This document shows, in pieces, positions 17,442 through 27,064 of a stretch of DNA of 64,000 bases (the first letter of the stretch is position 1; each line of letters begins with the position of its first letter). A program made the position numbers and the translations under genes. The notes under the pieces are model-generated. The model had not been told where the DNA came from, searched no databases, and worked only from the letters and a program-made list of their open reading frames with translations. This DNA is from Streptomyces griseiscabiei (GTDB taxonomy: Bacteria > Actinomycetota > Actinomycetes > Streptomycetales > Streptomycetaceae), in NCBI RefSeq assembly GCF_020010925.1, contig NZ_JAGJBZ010000003.1, positions 248,001 to 312,000 of the forward strand, written 5' to 3'.

Positions 17442-19222
17442 TGCCCCGCGACGAGACGCGGCCGAGCCCGGCGCCCGTGCCGGACGAGACGGAGGGGAGC
17501 GTTCCCTTCGAGACCGCCGACATCTACGGCGCCTATCCCCGCCTGCCGGACGACCAGATGGCCCGCCTGGCGCGGCATGGCCGGCGGCGCGCGGTCGACG
17601 CCGGTGACGTGCTGATCCGGGAGGGGGAGCGGTGCGAGACGTTCTACATCGTCCTCAGCGGCTCGGTCGCCATCGTCGAGGGCTACGGCACGGCCGACGA
17701 ACGTCTGCTGCGTGTGCACGGCCCCGGCCGCTTCATCGGTGAACTCGGCCTCCTGAACGGGCAGGTGGCCTTCTACACCGCCCTGGTCAGGGCCCCCGGC
17801 GAGGTCCTCGCCCTGTCCATGGACCAGCTGCGTGACCTGGTGACCCGCGACTCCGTCCTCGGTGATGTGGTGCTGCGCGCCTGCCTGGGCCGCCGTGCCC
17901 TGCTCGTCGGGCAGGGCGCCGGTTTCCGCATCATCGGCTCGCGCTATTCGCCCGACACCCGGCGGCTGCGCGAGTTCGCCGCCCGCAACCGGCTGCCGCA
18001 CCGCTGGATCGACCTGGAGACCGACGAGGAGGCCGAGGAGCTGCTGCGCCGCTTCGGCGTCGGCCCCGAGGAGACACCGCTCGTCATCTGGCGGAACACC
18101 ACGCTGTTGCGCAACCCCAGCAACGCGGAACTGGCCCGGCTCATGGGCCTGCCCTCGCTGCCTGCCGGAAACCATCACGGCGATCTCCTGATCGTCGGCT
18201 CCGGACCCGCCGGCCTCGCCGCCGCGGTGAACGCCGCCTCGGAGGGCCTCGACACGACCGTGGTCGAGGCCATGGCCAGCGGCGGCCAGGCCGCCACGTC
18301 GTCCCGCATCGAGAATCTGCTCGGTTTCCCCTCCGGGATCTCCGGCGCCGAACTCACCGAACGCGCCGTGCTCCAGGCCGACAAGTTCGGCGCCAGGATC
18401 AGCGTCCCGGCGGAGGCGGCTCGGCTCGAACAGCGCGACGGGCACTACGCCGTCGGGTTCGCCGACGGCAGCGAAATCACCGCCCGTACCGTCGTCCTGG
18501 CCACCGGCGCCCACTACCGCCGGCTCCAGGTGCCCGGCATCGAGGCGTTGGAGGGCACGAGCGTCCACTACTCGGCGACCGTCTACGAGGCTCAGCAGTG
18601 CCGTACCGACCCGGTGGGGGTGGTCGGCGGCGGCAACTCCGCGGGTCAGGCCGTGCTCTTCCTGGCCGGGTACGCCCCGCAGGTGTATCTGCTCGTCCGT
18701 GGGCCGAGCCTCACGGCGCACATGTCCCGCTACCTGATCGATCAGATCGAGCGCCACCCGCGGGTCCGCGTGCTGCTGCACACCGAGATGACCGAGGCAC
18801 TCGGCGACAAGGCGCTGGAGGCGGTCACCGTGGTCGACCACCGTACGGGCGAGCACCGCCGGCTCGCGCTGCGGGCCCTGTTCGTCTTCACCGGCGCCGA
18901 ACCCCACACCCAGTGGCTGTCCGGCGCGCTCGCCCTCGACGCGCGCGGCTTCGTGCTCACCGGCGCGGAGGCGCAGGCCTGCTCCGTCCCCGGGCTGTGG
19001 CAGAGCCAGGGCCGCGACTGCCTGACCTTGGAAACGAGCCTGCCCGGCGTCTTCGCCGCCGGCGACGTCCGCAGCGGCTCGGTGAAACGCGTGGCCTCCG
19101 CGGTCGGCGAAGGCTCGATGTGCATCCACTTCGTGCACCGCTACCTGAACCACACGGCCGCGCCCGGCGGCACCGACAGCTCACCGCACACCCGTCCGAA
19201 GGAGTCCGCTTGGCTCGCATGA
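17441..19222 (+). CDS. cNMP-binding / thioredoxin-reductase-like fusion flavoprotein
   Basis: A 593-aa three-part protein. Residues ~33-150 form a cyclic-nucleotide-binding fold (GDVLIREGERCETFYIVLSG; GRFIGELGLLNGQ). Residues ~160-240 look like a thioredoxin/glutaredoxin-type insert (RRLREFAARNRLPHRWIDLE). Residues ~248-580 are a pyridine-nucleotide reductase with FAD motif GSGPAG (253-258) and NAD(P) motif VGGGNSAG (395-402). The CxxC redox pair of true thioredoxin reductase is missing; that region reads HYSATVYEAQQC (376-387). It therefore probably passes electrons to another acceptor. The start at 17441 overlaps the preceding stop. Confidence 0.85.
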   Translation: MPRDETRPSPAPVPDETEGSVPFETADIYGAYPRLPDDQMARLARHGRRRAVDAGDVLIREGERCETFYIVLSGSVAIVEGYGTADERLLRVHGPGRFIGELGLLNGQVAFYTALVRAPGEVLALSMDQLRDLVTRDSVLGDVVLRACLGRRALLVGQGAGFRIIGSRYSPDTRRLREFAARNRLPHRWIDLETDEEAEELLRRFGVGPEETPLVIWRNTTLLRNPSNAELARLMGLPSLPAGNHHGDLLIVGSGPAGLAAAVNAASEGLDTTVVEAMASGGQAATSSRIENLLGFPSGISGAELTERAVLQADKFGARISVPAEAARLEQRDGHYAVGFADGSEITARTVVLATGAHYRRLQVPGIEALEGTSVHYSATVYEAQQCRTDPVGVVGGGNSAGQAVLFLAGYAPQVYLLVRGPSLTAHMSRYLIDQIERHPRVRVLLHTEMTEALGDKALEAVTVVDHRTGEHRRLALRALFVFTGAEPHTQWLSGALALDARGFVLTGAEAQACSVPGLWQSQGRDCLTLETSLPGVFAAGDVRSGSVKRVASAVGEGSMCIHFVHRYLNHTAAPGGTDSSPHTRPKESAWLA

Positions 19223-19263
19223 CACCCAGCGGGCGACGAGATCACGAGAAGGAGAAGGAGGCG

Positions 19264-19767
19264 ATGGAGATGGCCACGCCCGTCCGGCGCCACCGCGGTG
19301 GCGCGATGCAGGACAGGCCCCTTGGCTGGGCACGCAATCCGCTGACGGAGTTCGACCAGCTGCTCGGCGAGATGAGCGGACTGATCGAATCCACGGTGGG
19401 AGGCACGGCGCCCGCAGTCGCGTGGACACCCCTGGCGGATGTCACGGAGTCCGACGACGCCTTCCACATCGAGATCGAACTCCCCGGCGTCAAGAGCAAG
19501 GACATCAACGTCGACGCGAACGGCCAGGAGCTGGTGGTCACCGGAGAGATCAAGGAGAAGGAAAGCAAAGGCGTCCTGCGCCGGAGCACCCGCCGTATCG
19601 GATCCTTCGAGTACCGGCTGCGGCTGCCCGGAGAGGTCGACACCGAAAGGATCAATGCGCGGATGTCGGACGGGGTGCTCAACATCACCGTCCCCAAGGC
19701 CGAGGTCGCGAAGCCCCGGCGCATCGAGATCAGCGAGACGAGTGAAGGCACCGAGAACAAGGCCTGA
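19264..19767 (+). CDS. Hsp20 small heat-shock protein
   Basis: A 167-aa alpha-crystallin-type chaperone that holds unfolding proteins for DnaK and ClpB. The crystallin domain runs from about residue 55 (WTPLADVTESDDAFHIEIEL) through FEYRLRLPGEVDTERINARM to GVLNITVPKAEVAKPRRIEI. The ATG at 19264 is preceded by repeated AAGGAG. An in-frame ATG at 19219 overlaps the reductase stop and would add 15 residues. It is the last gene of the continuous plus-strand run that starts at 9674. Confidence 0.93.
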   Translation: MEMATPVRRHRGGAMQDRPLGWARNPLTEFDQLLGEMSGLIESTVGGTAPAVAWTPLADVTESDDAFHIEIELPGVKSKDINVDANGQELVVTGEIKEKESKGVLRRSTRRIGSFEYRLRLPGEVDTERINARMSDGVLNITVPKAEVAKPRRIEISETSEGTENKA

Positions 19768-19871
19768 GACGCGAACGCCGCGGTTCCGGGCACCCATCCG
19801 GCACCGCGGCCGGGCCGGCGAGGCTTCGACCCCCGAGGTGACTCATGAACGACATCTCGTATGACAACCCC

Positions 19872-20153
19872 TCACGGCGGCGGCGACCCGGCGCGCGGCT
19901 CCCCACCGGCTTCCTTTCGGCGCCGCAGACGCCAGGCACGCAGCAGCCGAAGGGGGAGCAGACCCAGCGGTGCTCGCCGGCCCATGTCCGCTTGGTCCTC
20001 GCGGTCGAATGCCCGTGCGTAACGCGCGGCGTCCTGTGCGGTCGGGTATCGCTTGCTTCCCTCCGCTCCGCACCCACGCGCGCAGCGCCAGAGCATCGTG
20101 TCGCCCTCATGGAGAAAGCGAAAACGGTGTCCCAGAAGGTGGCAGCGCAGCAC
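19872..20153 (-). CDS. Small zinc-binding DUF1660-like protein
   Basis: A 93-aa protein with likely zinc ligands at Cys4, His9 and a later CxxxC: MLRCHLLGHRFRF, then TMLWRCARGCGAEGSKRYPT. A helical segment DAARYARAFDREDQADMGRR and a basic tail follow. The pattern matches a small conserved actinobacterial family of unknown function. It lies alone on the minus strand between hsp20 and the transporter. Confidence 0.65.
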   Translation of the reverse strand: MLRCHLLGHRFRFLHEGDTMLWRCARGCGAEGSKRYPTAQDAARYARAFDREDQADMGRRAPLGLLPLRLLRAWRLRRRKEAGGEPRAGSPPP

Positions 20154-20242
20154 AGAAGACCACCCTATGCGGACCGGTCCGTACCGGCCTGTTCTGTCCC
20201 TCCAAAGGCAACAGCCCGTGGCCCTGAACGAGGAGGCATGGG

Positions 20243-22174
20243 ATGACCAGCACCGCCGAACTCGGTGTCGTCACGACCAAGGTCCCCGCCCGGCTCGACC
20301 GGCTGCCGTGGTCCCGATTCCACTGGCGGATCGTCATCGGTCTGGGAACCGTCTGGATTCTGGACGGACTCGAAGTGACGATCGTCGGGGCGGTTGCCGC
20401 CCGTATGACCGAGCCGGGCAGCGGCATCAACCTGACCAGCGCCGACATAGGCACTGCCGCCGCCATCTACGTGGCAGGCGCATGTGCGGGCGCTCTCCTG
20501 TTCGGGAGGCTGACCGACCGGTACGGGCGCAAGAAGCTGTTCATGCTCACGCTCGGCATCTACATCCTCGCCACCGTCGCGACCGCGTTCGCCCACGACG
20601 CCTGGTACCTCTACCTCGCCCGCTTCATCACCGGTATGGGCATCGGCGGAGAGTATGCCGCGATCAACTCGGCCATCGACGAGCTGATTCCGGCCCGCAA
20701 CCGCGGGCAGGTGGATCTGGCCATCAACGGCAGCTACTGGATCGGTGCGGCGCTCGGCAGCCTGGTCGCCGTGCTGCTTCTCAACGAGAGTCTGCTGGCG
20801 GCCGACCTCGGCTGGCGGCTGGCCTTCGGCCTGGGCGGCATTCTGGGCCTGGGCATCATGCTGGTACGCCGCCATGTGCCGGAGAGTCCGCGCTGGCTGT
20901 TCATCCACGGGCATGAGGACGAGGCTGAACGCATCGTCGACCGGATCGAGGCCGAGGTGCGCCAAGAGACCGGCCGCGAGCTGCCGGAACCGGGCGAGGC
21001 GGTCACCGTACGACAGCGCGACGTCATCCCGTTCAGGGAGATCGCCGGCGTGGCTCTGCGGCGGTACCGGCGTCGCGCCATTCTCGGTCTGGCGCTCTTC
21101 GTCGGACAGGCGTTCCTGTACAACGCGATCGTCTTCGACCTGGGCACGATCCTGAACGGCTTCTTCGACATCGGCTCCGGCTCGATCCCCTACTTCCTTG
21201 CCATCTTCGCGTTCGCCAACTTCCTCGGACCACTCCTTCTCGGCCGACTGTTCGACACCGTCGGCAGAAAACCGATGATCGCGGGCACCTACTTCGGCTC
21301 GGCGGTCGTGGCAGCCGTCCTCGCCGTCCTGCTGATCAACGGCTCCCTCACCGCATGGTGGTTCTTCCTACTGGTCTCGCTGACCTTCTTCGTGGCGTCC
21401 GCGGGAGCGAGCTCGGCCTACCTGACGGTGAGCGAGGTCTTCCCCATGGAGACCCGAGCCCTGTCCATCTCGCTGTTCTTCGCGATCGGTACGGCCGTGG
21501 GCGGAATCACCGGCCCCCTGCTGTTCGGCCACTTGATTCACACGGGCGATGCCGACCTGGTGGCCATCGGCTTCCTCGTCGGAGCGGCAGCCATGGCGCT
21601 GGGCGGGCTGGCCGAGGTCTTCTTCGGTGTCCGGGCCGAACAACAGTCCCTGGAGAACATCGCCCGCCCGCTCACCGCTGAGGAAGCCGAGGCGGACTGG
21701 CGCAACGAGCCCGCCCCACAGGACGCACGAGACCGCCTCCGGCCCGCGCACGTCCGACAGGCCGAGCACGAGCGGGAGCTGCGGATGGCCGACCGCACCG
21801 CCCGCCGCCGGGAGCGGGAGCGCGCCGGAGCCCGCCGTTACCGCCCGGGAACCGGACCGGGCAGCACCCTGTACTCGCCGGGGATGGTCGGTACCGCGGG
21901 CACGGCAAGCCGTACGTCCGCCATGGCTGAACAACGCCTCGACGACGAGATCGAACAGATCACCCACGCGCTCCAAGAAGCCGGCCCGACGAGCCGCGAC
22001 CGACTCGAACAGGCCGTGGGCGGCCGTACCTGGGGCCCCGGACGCTTCCACCGTGCCCTGCGTGAATCCGAGCGGGAGTCCCGGGCCAAGGGCCTCGCGG
22101 ACGGCGGCTACGCGCCGACGGACGGACCCGCACGGCCCGACAGCCCACCGCGCGACCGCCACGACCAGCGGTGA
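20243..22174 (+). CDS. MFS transporter (sugar-porter type) with long cytoplasmic tail
   Basis: A 643-aa major facilitator. The first ~460 residues contain about 12 membrane helices with family loops: GRLTDRYGRKKLFMLTLGIY after TM2-3, VPESPRWLF after TM6, GRLFDTVGRKPMIAG in the second half, and SEVFPMETRA. The substrate cannot be deduced. Residues ~463-643 form an unusual hydrophilic tail of about 180 residues. Its basic stretch (ADRTARRRERERAGARRYR) is followed by a helical section that could be a small DNA-binding-like fold (DEIEQITHALQEAGPTSRDR). It is followed 21 bp later by a DUF2267 gene. Confidence 0.85.
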   Translation: MTSTAELGVVTTKVPARLDRLPWSRFHWRIVIGLGTVWILDGLEVTIVGAVAARMTEPGSGINLTSADIGTAAAIYVAGACAGALLFGRLTDRYGRKKLFMLTLGIYILATVATAFAHDAWYLYLARFITGMGIGGEYAAINSAIDELIPARNRGQVDLAINGSYWIGAALGSLVAVLLLNESLLAADLGWRLAFGLGGILGLGIMLVRRHVPESPRWLFIHGHEDEAERIVDRIEAEVRQETGRELPEPGEAVTVRQRDVIPFREIAGVALRRYRRRAILGLALFVGQAFLYNAIVFDLGTILNGFFDIGSGSIPYFLAIFAFANFLGPLLLGRLFDTVGRKPMIAGTYFGSAVVAAVLAVLLINGSLTAWWFFLLVSLTFFVASAGASSAYLTVSEVFPMETRALSISLFFAIGTAVGGITGPLLFGHLIHTGDADLVAIGFLVGAAAMALGGLAEVFFGVRAEQQSLENIARPLTAEEAEADWRNEPAPQDARDRLRPAHVRQAEHERELRMADRTARRRERERAGARRYRPGTGPGSTLYSPGMVGTAGTASRTSAMAEQRLDDEIEQITHALQEAGPTSRDRLEQAVGGRTWGPGRFHRALRESERESRAKGLADGGYAPTDGPARPDSPPRDRHDQR

Positions 22175-22195
22175 CCGGGACAGAAGGAGGCAGCG

Positions 22196-22588
22196 ATGAA
22201 GTACGACGGATTCCTCGCCCGCGTACGCGAGCGAGGCGAATACAACGACCAGGACGAAGCCGCGGACGTCACCAACGCCGTGCTGGAAGTACTGGCCCAA
22301 CGGATCAGCCCGGGAGAGGTCAAGGACCTCGCATCCCAGCTGCCCGGCCCGCTGCGACAAGTTCTGGACCGTGCCACGCCGCAGCAGGCCCAGAGCTTTG
22401 GGATCGAAGAGTTCTACCGCCGGGTCGCCGAGCGCACCAATGCCCGGCCGCGGACGGCGCAGTGGGACGCCAGCGCGGTCCTGACCACCGTCGCCGACGC
22501 CGTCACCGGCGGTGAACTGAACCAGATCATCAGCCAACTCCCCTCCAGTTACGCGGTCCTGTTCGGCAAGGCCGACCTCGCGGACTGA
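22196..22588 (+). CDS. DUF2267 domain protein
   Basis: A 130-aa protein made of a single DUF2267 domain, starting KYDGFLARVRERGEYNDQDE. The duplicated helical pattern is visible (VLEVLAQRISPGEVKDLASQ; LTTVADAVTGGELNQIISQL), ending YAVLFGKADLAD. The family is widespread in actinobacterial stress clusters, without a defined biochemical role. GAAGGAGG precedes the ATG, and it is probably co-transcribed with the MFS gene. Confidence 0.85.
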   Translation: MKYDGFLARVRERGEYNDQDEAADVTNAVLEVLAQRISPGEVKDLASQLPGPLRQVLDRATPQQAQSFGIEEFYRRVAERTNARPRTAQWDASAVLTTVADAVTGGELNQIISQLPSSYAVLFGKADLAD

Positions 22589-23177
22589 CTGGTCCCAGAT
22601 GTATTAACCATGAGCGTTGTCAACGCTGGGCGGGCTTGACCATGGCGAAGGCCTCCGTGTGAGGTGGAGGTGTCCAGGCCGGAGCCGTGCGGCACTTGTC
22701 GTGGTCGTAGCCGCGGTCCGCACGATGCGTCGGTGTCAGTTCTTGGTCTGCGCGGCCGGATACGACGTGTTGCGGCCGCGGTCAGTGCCGTGGTCGGGCG
22801 TCCGTCGGGTGGCCCTCGGCCAGCTCCTTCGCCGGCGACGAGGAAGAACGCGGCGAACAGCAGCACGGCCGTGCCGGTGAGAACAACGGCCGCTGGGCCG
22901 GCCCGCGACGGAACTCGGCGGCGGTGAGGCGCGACGCATCACCTTGGCCACCGATCGGCCACCGAACTGCAGCGAGTCCGCCGCGGGCGCACGCTCTGCC
23001 TGCTCCACGAGCCGGCGGCGGCGCTGCCCCTCCCCGCGGGCGCGACCTGGTGGCCGGGTGGTCGCGCGCACCAGCGCCGTGCGCGCGTACGCCGACTGAC
23101 GGCAACCGCGGGACCGGACCTGCCGCGGCAGCCCCGCTTGACCGGTGTGAGCGGTCGCGTGTGGCAAGAATGGCCCC
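22589..23177. other. Intergenic region without a supported gene
   Basis: About 590 bp follow the DUF2267 gene. Frames here are Arg/Pro-rich shadows without start signals. A short minus-strand hydrophobic stretch (LLFAAFFLVAGEG, near 22810-22870) hints at the tail of a lost membrane protein, but there is too little to call it. Confidence 0.35.
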
Positions 23178-23840
23178 ATGCACATGGTGATCGCGGGTGG
23201 CCACGGAAAGATCGCGCGCCGGCTGACCCGGCTGCTCTCGGCGCGCGGCGACAACGTCACAGGGCTGATCCGCAATCCGGACCACGCCGACGACCTGCGC
23301 GCGGACGGCGCGGAACCGGTGGTGTGCGATCTGGAGCACGCCTCGGTGGACGAGGTGGCCGGCCACCTCGGCGGCGCCGACGCGGCACTGTTCGCCGCGG
23401 GCGCCGGACCGGGCAGCGGCGCGGCCCGCAAGCGGACGGTGGACCGGAACGCGGCCGTCCTCCTCGCCGACGCGGCCGAGCGCGCCGGGACGCGCCGCTT
23501 CCTGGTGATCTCCTCGATGGGTGTGGACAGCCCGCCGCCGCCCGGCACCGACCCGGTGTTCGCCGCCTACCTGAAGGCCAAGGGCGAGGCGGACGCCGAC
23601 ATCGCCTCCCGTCCGGGACTGGACTGGACGATTCTGCGCCCGGGGATGCTGACGGACGACCCCGGTAGCGGACGCGTCACGCTCGCTGAGCACACCGACC
23701 GCGGCCAAGTGCCGCGCGATGACGTGGCCGCGGTGCTCGCGGCCCTGTTCCACGAGCCCAGGACCGCCGGGCACATCCTTGAGCTGATCAGCGGGTCCAC
23801 CCCGGTCGAGGAGGCGGTGCGCGCCGTGGCCGGCGGCTGA
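23178..23840 (+). CDS. NAD(P)-binding SDR/NmrA-like protein
   Basis: A 220-aa atypical short-chain dehydrogenase. The Rossmann start is HMVIAGGHGKIARRLTRLLS (GGxGxI type), followed by the expected VVCDLEHASVDEVAGHLGGA and RFLVISSMGVDSPP segments. The YxxxK-like position reads YLKAKGEADADI, then LDWTILRPGMLTDDPGSG. Such proteins act as NAD(P)-dependent sugar epimerases/reductases or as redox sensors; the substrate is unknown. The start is ATG 23178 or 23184. Confidence 0.85.
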   Translation: MHMVIAGGHGKIARRLTRLLSARGDNVTGLIRNPDHADDLRADGAEPVVCDLEHASVDEVAGHLGGADAALFAAGAGPGSGAARKRTVDRNAAVLLADAAERAGTRRFLVISSMGVDSPPPPGTDPVFAAYLKAKGEADADIASRPGLDWTILRPGMLTDDPGSGRVTLAEHTDRGQVPRDDVAAVLAALFHEPRTAGHILELISGSTPVEEAVRAVAGG

Positions 23841-23879
23841 CGCCGCACTCCGCCCTCGCCCGGGTGCGGGTCGTGACTC

Positions 23880-24440
23880 ACACCCGGGCGCTTCGAAAGG
23901 CGCTGCGCAGCGAGGCCGACTCGGTGGTCCGCAGGCTGAGGGACAGCTTGCCGCTTGCCGCCTCTGGGTCTCTGGGCGCGTGTTCGCCATGGATGGATGT
24001 GCCCGACTGCCGGTCGTCGGGGCAAGGCCGGCGTAGGGGGCGAGGTGGGCGGCGGTGGGGAAGCCGGTGCCGGTGCCCCGATGGACGGCGGTCCGTTCGT
24101 CGAGCGCGTCGAAGACGTCGTCGATCAGCCGGGTGGCCATGCGCGGGGGCCTTGGGGCGGATCAGTGCGACGAGTCCGCGACGGGAGCGCAGCGTGTGCG
24201 GCATGGCGCGGGCGGCGTCCGGGATCACCGCGGCGTCCCTGGCGTCGGTCTTCGCCTCGCCCGGGTGGAGGTCGGCGATCCGGCGCGTCGCGGGTCCGGG
24301 CAGGCGGGCGACCAGGCAGCCCGCTTCGCGGGCAACGGTCGGCGGCACCGCTCGCAGCTTCGGCGGGGCAGTCGTCCCGTGTCCGGTGAGCCGCTGCTGA
24401 AGCCGCTCAAGCGCCGACCAGTCCGGTTCCCGCACCACCA
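23880..24440 (-). pseudogene. Decayed IS110-family transposase
   Basis: Minus-strand fragments of a DEDD transposase of the IS110/IS116 family: EAKTDARDAAVIPDAARAMP in one frame, DDVFDALDERTAVHRGTG and GFPTAAHLAPYAGLAPTTGS in another, and SGTSIHGEHAPRDPEAASGK in a third. The order of these pieces follows the intact family but the frame changes several times and the middle is deleted. It interrupts the stress island between the SDR and aldehyde dehydrogenase genes. Confidence 0.8.
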
Positions 24441-24476
24441 GCTCGCCATGGAGAGCGCGGTCGACCGACTCGTAGA

Positions 24477-25901
24477 TCAGCCCAGCACTTCTTCGATCGG
24501 GGCGTCGGCATCCACGTAGCGCACGAGCTTGCGGTTCGCGAATTCCACGATGCCCACGTCACCGAGTTCGCGCCCGTATCCGGAGCGCTTGATGCCGCCG
24601 AAGGGCAGCTCCGGTCGGGACGCCGTCGGGTGGTTGATCCACACCATGCCCGTCTCCAGCCGGTCCGCGACCCCGCGAGCACGTTCCGGGTCGGCGGCGA
24701 AGACGGCGCCTCCCAGGCCGTAGGGGGAGGTGTTGGCCAGTGCCACGGCCTCGTCCTCGTCCGCCACCCGGTAGACCGCGGCGACGGGGCCGAAGAGCTC
24801 TTCCTGGTAGGCCCGCATGTCCGGTGTGACGTCGGTGAGAAGGGTCGGCTCGACGAAGGCGCCCGGCAGGGCGGGCCGCCCGCCGCCCAGCACTACCGTG
24901 GCTCCCTTGTCCACCGCGTCACGAACCTGCTCCATCAGGAGTTCGGCAGCGGCCTCCGAGGACAGCGGGCCGAGCGTGGTGGCGGGGTCGAAAGGATCTC
25001 CCGGTTTCACCTCGCTCATCCGGTCGCGCAGCCCGCCGAGGAAGGCGTCGTAGACGTCGGCAAGGACGATGAATCGCTTGGCCGCCACGCAGCACTGCCC
25101 GGTGTTGCCCATCCGGCCGAGGAACGCGGCGTACACGGTGCGTTCGAGGTGGTGACCGTCCAGTACGACGAAGGGATCGCTGCCACCCAGTTCGAGGACG
25201 GACTTGGTGATGTTGCGGCCGGCGATCTCGCCCACGCTCACGCCCGCCCGCTCGCTTCCGGTCAGTGACGCTCCCTGCACACGAGGGTCATCGATGATCT
25301 TCCCGACGTCTCTGCCCCGCACGAAAAGATTGGTGTAGACCCCGGTCGGGACACCCGCATCCATGAACAGTTGCTCGAGTGCCAGTGCGGACTGGGGGCA
25401 GTTACTCGCGTGCTTGAGCAGGATCGTGTTGCCGAGGACGAGGTTCGGCCCCGCGAATCGGACCACCTGATACAGGGGGAAGTTCCACGGCATCACACCG
25501 AGAAGGACACCGAGCGGCTCGTTCACCAGCACGGCCGTGCCCTTGGCCACCGGCAGGGGGCGCTCTTCCAGCAGGTCGGGGCCGTGGTCGCCGTAGTAGG
25601 TGAGGATGTCGGCCGCGAGGTCGACCTCCGCACGGCTGGAGTCGATCAGCTTGCCGACCTCAAGGGTCAGGAGGTGAGCCAGTTCCTCCTTGCGCTCCCT
25701 CATGAGCCGGCCGGCGCGTTGTACGAGGGCCCCCCGGTCGGCCGTAGACCGGGCACGCCAGTGGGGAAAGCCACGGTGCGCCGCGTCGATCGCGCGACCT
25801 ACGTCCTCCGCGCTCAGGGCCGGGAACTCCCGAACTCGCTCGCCGTTGTACGGGTTGACCGTGGCGATGGGGCTTCCCTGGCTGGTGACATGGGCGTCCA
25901 T
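24477..25901 (-). CDS. gabD: NAD(P)-dependent aldehyde / succinate-semialdehyde dehydrogenase
   Basis: A 474-aa aldehyde dehydrogenase. Catalytic residues are Cys271 ([12 protein letters not shown]), Glu237 ([11 protein letters not shown]) and Asn140 ([10 protein letters not shown]). The length and the [18 protein letters not shown] region fit the succinate-semialdehyde dehydrogenase group, though substrate assignment within the superfamily is only probable. The ATG at 25901 is chosen because AGGGAGG precedes it; an upstream ATG at 25925 lacks such a site. It may detoxify aldehydes formed under stress. Confidence 0.88.
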   Translation of the reverse strand: MDAHVTSQGSPIATVNPYNGERVREFPALSAEDVGRAIDAAHRGFPHWRARSTADRGALVQRAGRLMRERKEELAHLLTLEVGKLIDSSRAEVDLAADILTYYGDHGPDLLEERPLPVAKGTAVLVNEPLGVLLGVMPWNFPLYQVVRFAGPNLVLGNTILLKHASNCPQSALALEQLFMDAGVPTGVYTNLFVRGRDVGKIIDDPRVQGASLTGSERAGVSVGEIAGRNITKSVLELGGSDPFVVLDGHHLERTVYAAFLGRMGNTGQCCVAAKRFIVLADVYDAFLGGLRDRMSEVKPGDPFDPATTLGPLSSEAAAELLMEQVRDAVDKGATVVLGGGRPALPGAFVEPTLLTDVTPDMRAYQEELFGPVAAVYRVADEDEAVALANTSPYGLGGAVFAADPERARGVADRLETGMVWINHPTASRPELPFGGIKRSGYGRELGDVGIVEFANRKLVRYVDADAPIEEVLG

Positions 25902-26169
25902 GACGCCTCCCTGGAGTTGTGACACCTCGGGTGTGCGGACCGTAACGGCCGTGCTCGGGAGGTGATCAGCCAGGGGGTCCAGCGGACGTGACCCACCATC
26001 CGAGTCCGGGACAGCCGAGATGCGGGCCGATCAGCCTGGGGTGCCGGTGTTTGGACTCGGACGTGGACGATGCCCTGCGACGGGCCGGCGGGATCGTTGC
26101 GGCAGTCGAGGAGGCAGAGCACTCTGATGCCGTTGGGCCCTGGCCTGCACCGTCTGGCCCGGTTGCCGC

Positions 26170-26619
26170 TCACAGCAGGAGGTCGAAGACGGCTCGGGCC
26201 TCGTCCCAGTGCTGGGTTCGAGGGTTCTTCAGGTCGGGGTGGAGGATCTTGAAGCTCTGGGCAAGGGCCAGGCTGAGGCCGCCGATGATGTCCGGGTAGG
26301 CCGCCTCGGTCTCCTCGTCGGGCGTGCGGTCCAGAGCGGGATGGGCGGCGAGCTGTTCCAGGATTGGCTTGAGGTCCACCTCCTGGTCGATCTTCCGGAA
26401 GTGGTGAATGCTCTCCTGCAGGCCTTTCGTGATCGGCAGGTCACTGGTCCGGATGATGTCGCGCCCGTTGGCCTTGGCAGTGGCCTGGGCGACGGTCAGC
26501 AGATCGTAGAGCTTGGCGTCGACGAAGTCGCTGTAGCGCTTGAGATCGTTCTTGTCGACGTCCAGCCCCGCGGCGGCCCGGAAGAACCTTTCGAACCTGG
26601 CGATGGACATCACGGTCAT
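26170..26619 (-). CDS. DUF1931 doublet-histone-like protein
   Basis: A 149-aa protein of the DUF1931 family, bacterial proteins whose fold is a single-chain pair of histone folds. Two similar helical halves are visible: ARFERFFRAAAGLDVDKNDL with VDAKLYDLLTVAQATAKANG and RDIIRTSDLPITKGLQESIH, then YPDIIGGLSLALAQSFKILH. The DLPITKGL segment corresponds to the histone L2/alpha-3 pattern. DNA binding is plausible but not shown by the sequence. The start at 26619 matches the family's N-terminus. Confidence 0.85.
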   Translation of the reverse strand: MTVMSIARFERFFRAAAGLDVDKNDLKRYSDFVDAKLYDLLTVAQATAKANGRDIIRTSDLPITKGLQESIHHFRKIDQEVDLKPILEQLAAHPALDRTPDEETEAAYPDIIGGLSLALAQSFKILHPDLKNPRTQHWDEARAVFDLLL

Positions 26620-27064
26620 GACGGCAACCTCCGGCTGCGGGGGTCGGGGTGGGTTCCGGCCCCTGGGCTTTCCAGCCAGCCTGGCCTGCGGAGGCGCGCG
26701 AACGCATGCGCATGCCGGGCTCAATCGGCCTCCCCGTATTGCCCTGCCAGGCCCAGGCGTCCGACTGCCCGGGTCGTCGGACGGGCGTGCGGACCGACGG
26801 CAGGGCCGGAGAGCGCTCGGGAGAGGCCGGTGCGCAGGAGCCCGATCCGGATGACGCGGCCCATACCGTCCGCCAGCCGTTTCCCGACGCCGGGGAGGAC
26901 ATGGCGCGCCGTGCCTCGCAGGCGTTGTGGATTTCCCGTATAGCTGGGCTTTGCGGACTCTGGCTGAAGGCGGGGGACAGCGTGTCACGCGGCGTCGACG
27001 TTACCTCGGCGGCGTCTGTGGGCACTTAGGAGCGGCAGAGGCGGCCGATGAGGAGGGTGCAGCC
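26620..27064. other. Divergent intergenic region
   Basis: About 445 bp lie between the DUF1931 gene (minus) and a membrane protein gene (plus). Promoters for both should be here. I find no repeat or conserved reading frame I can support. Confidence 0.35.
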
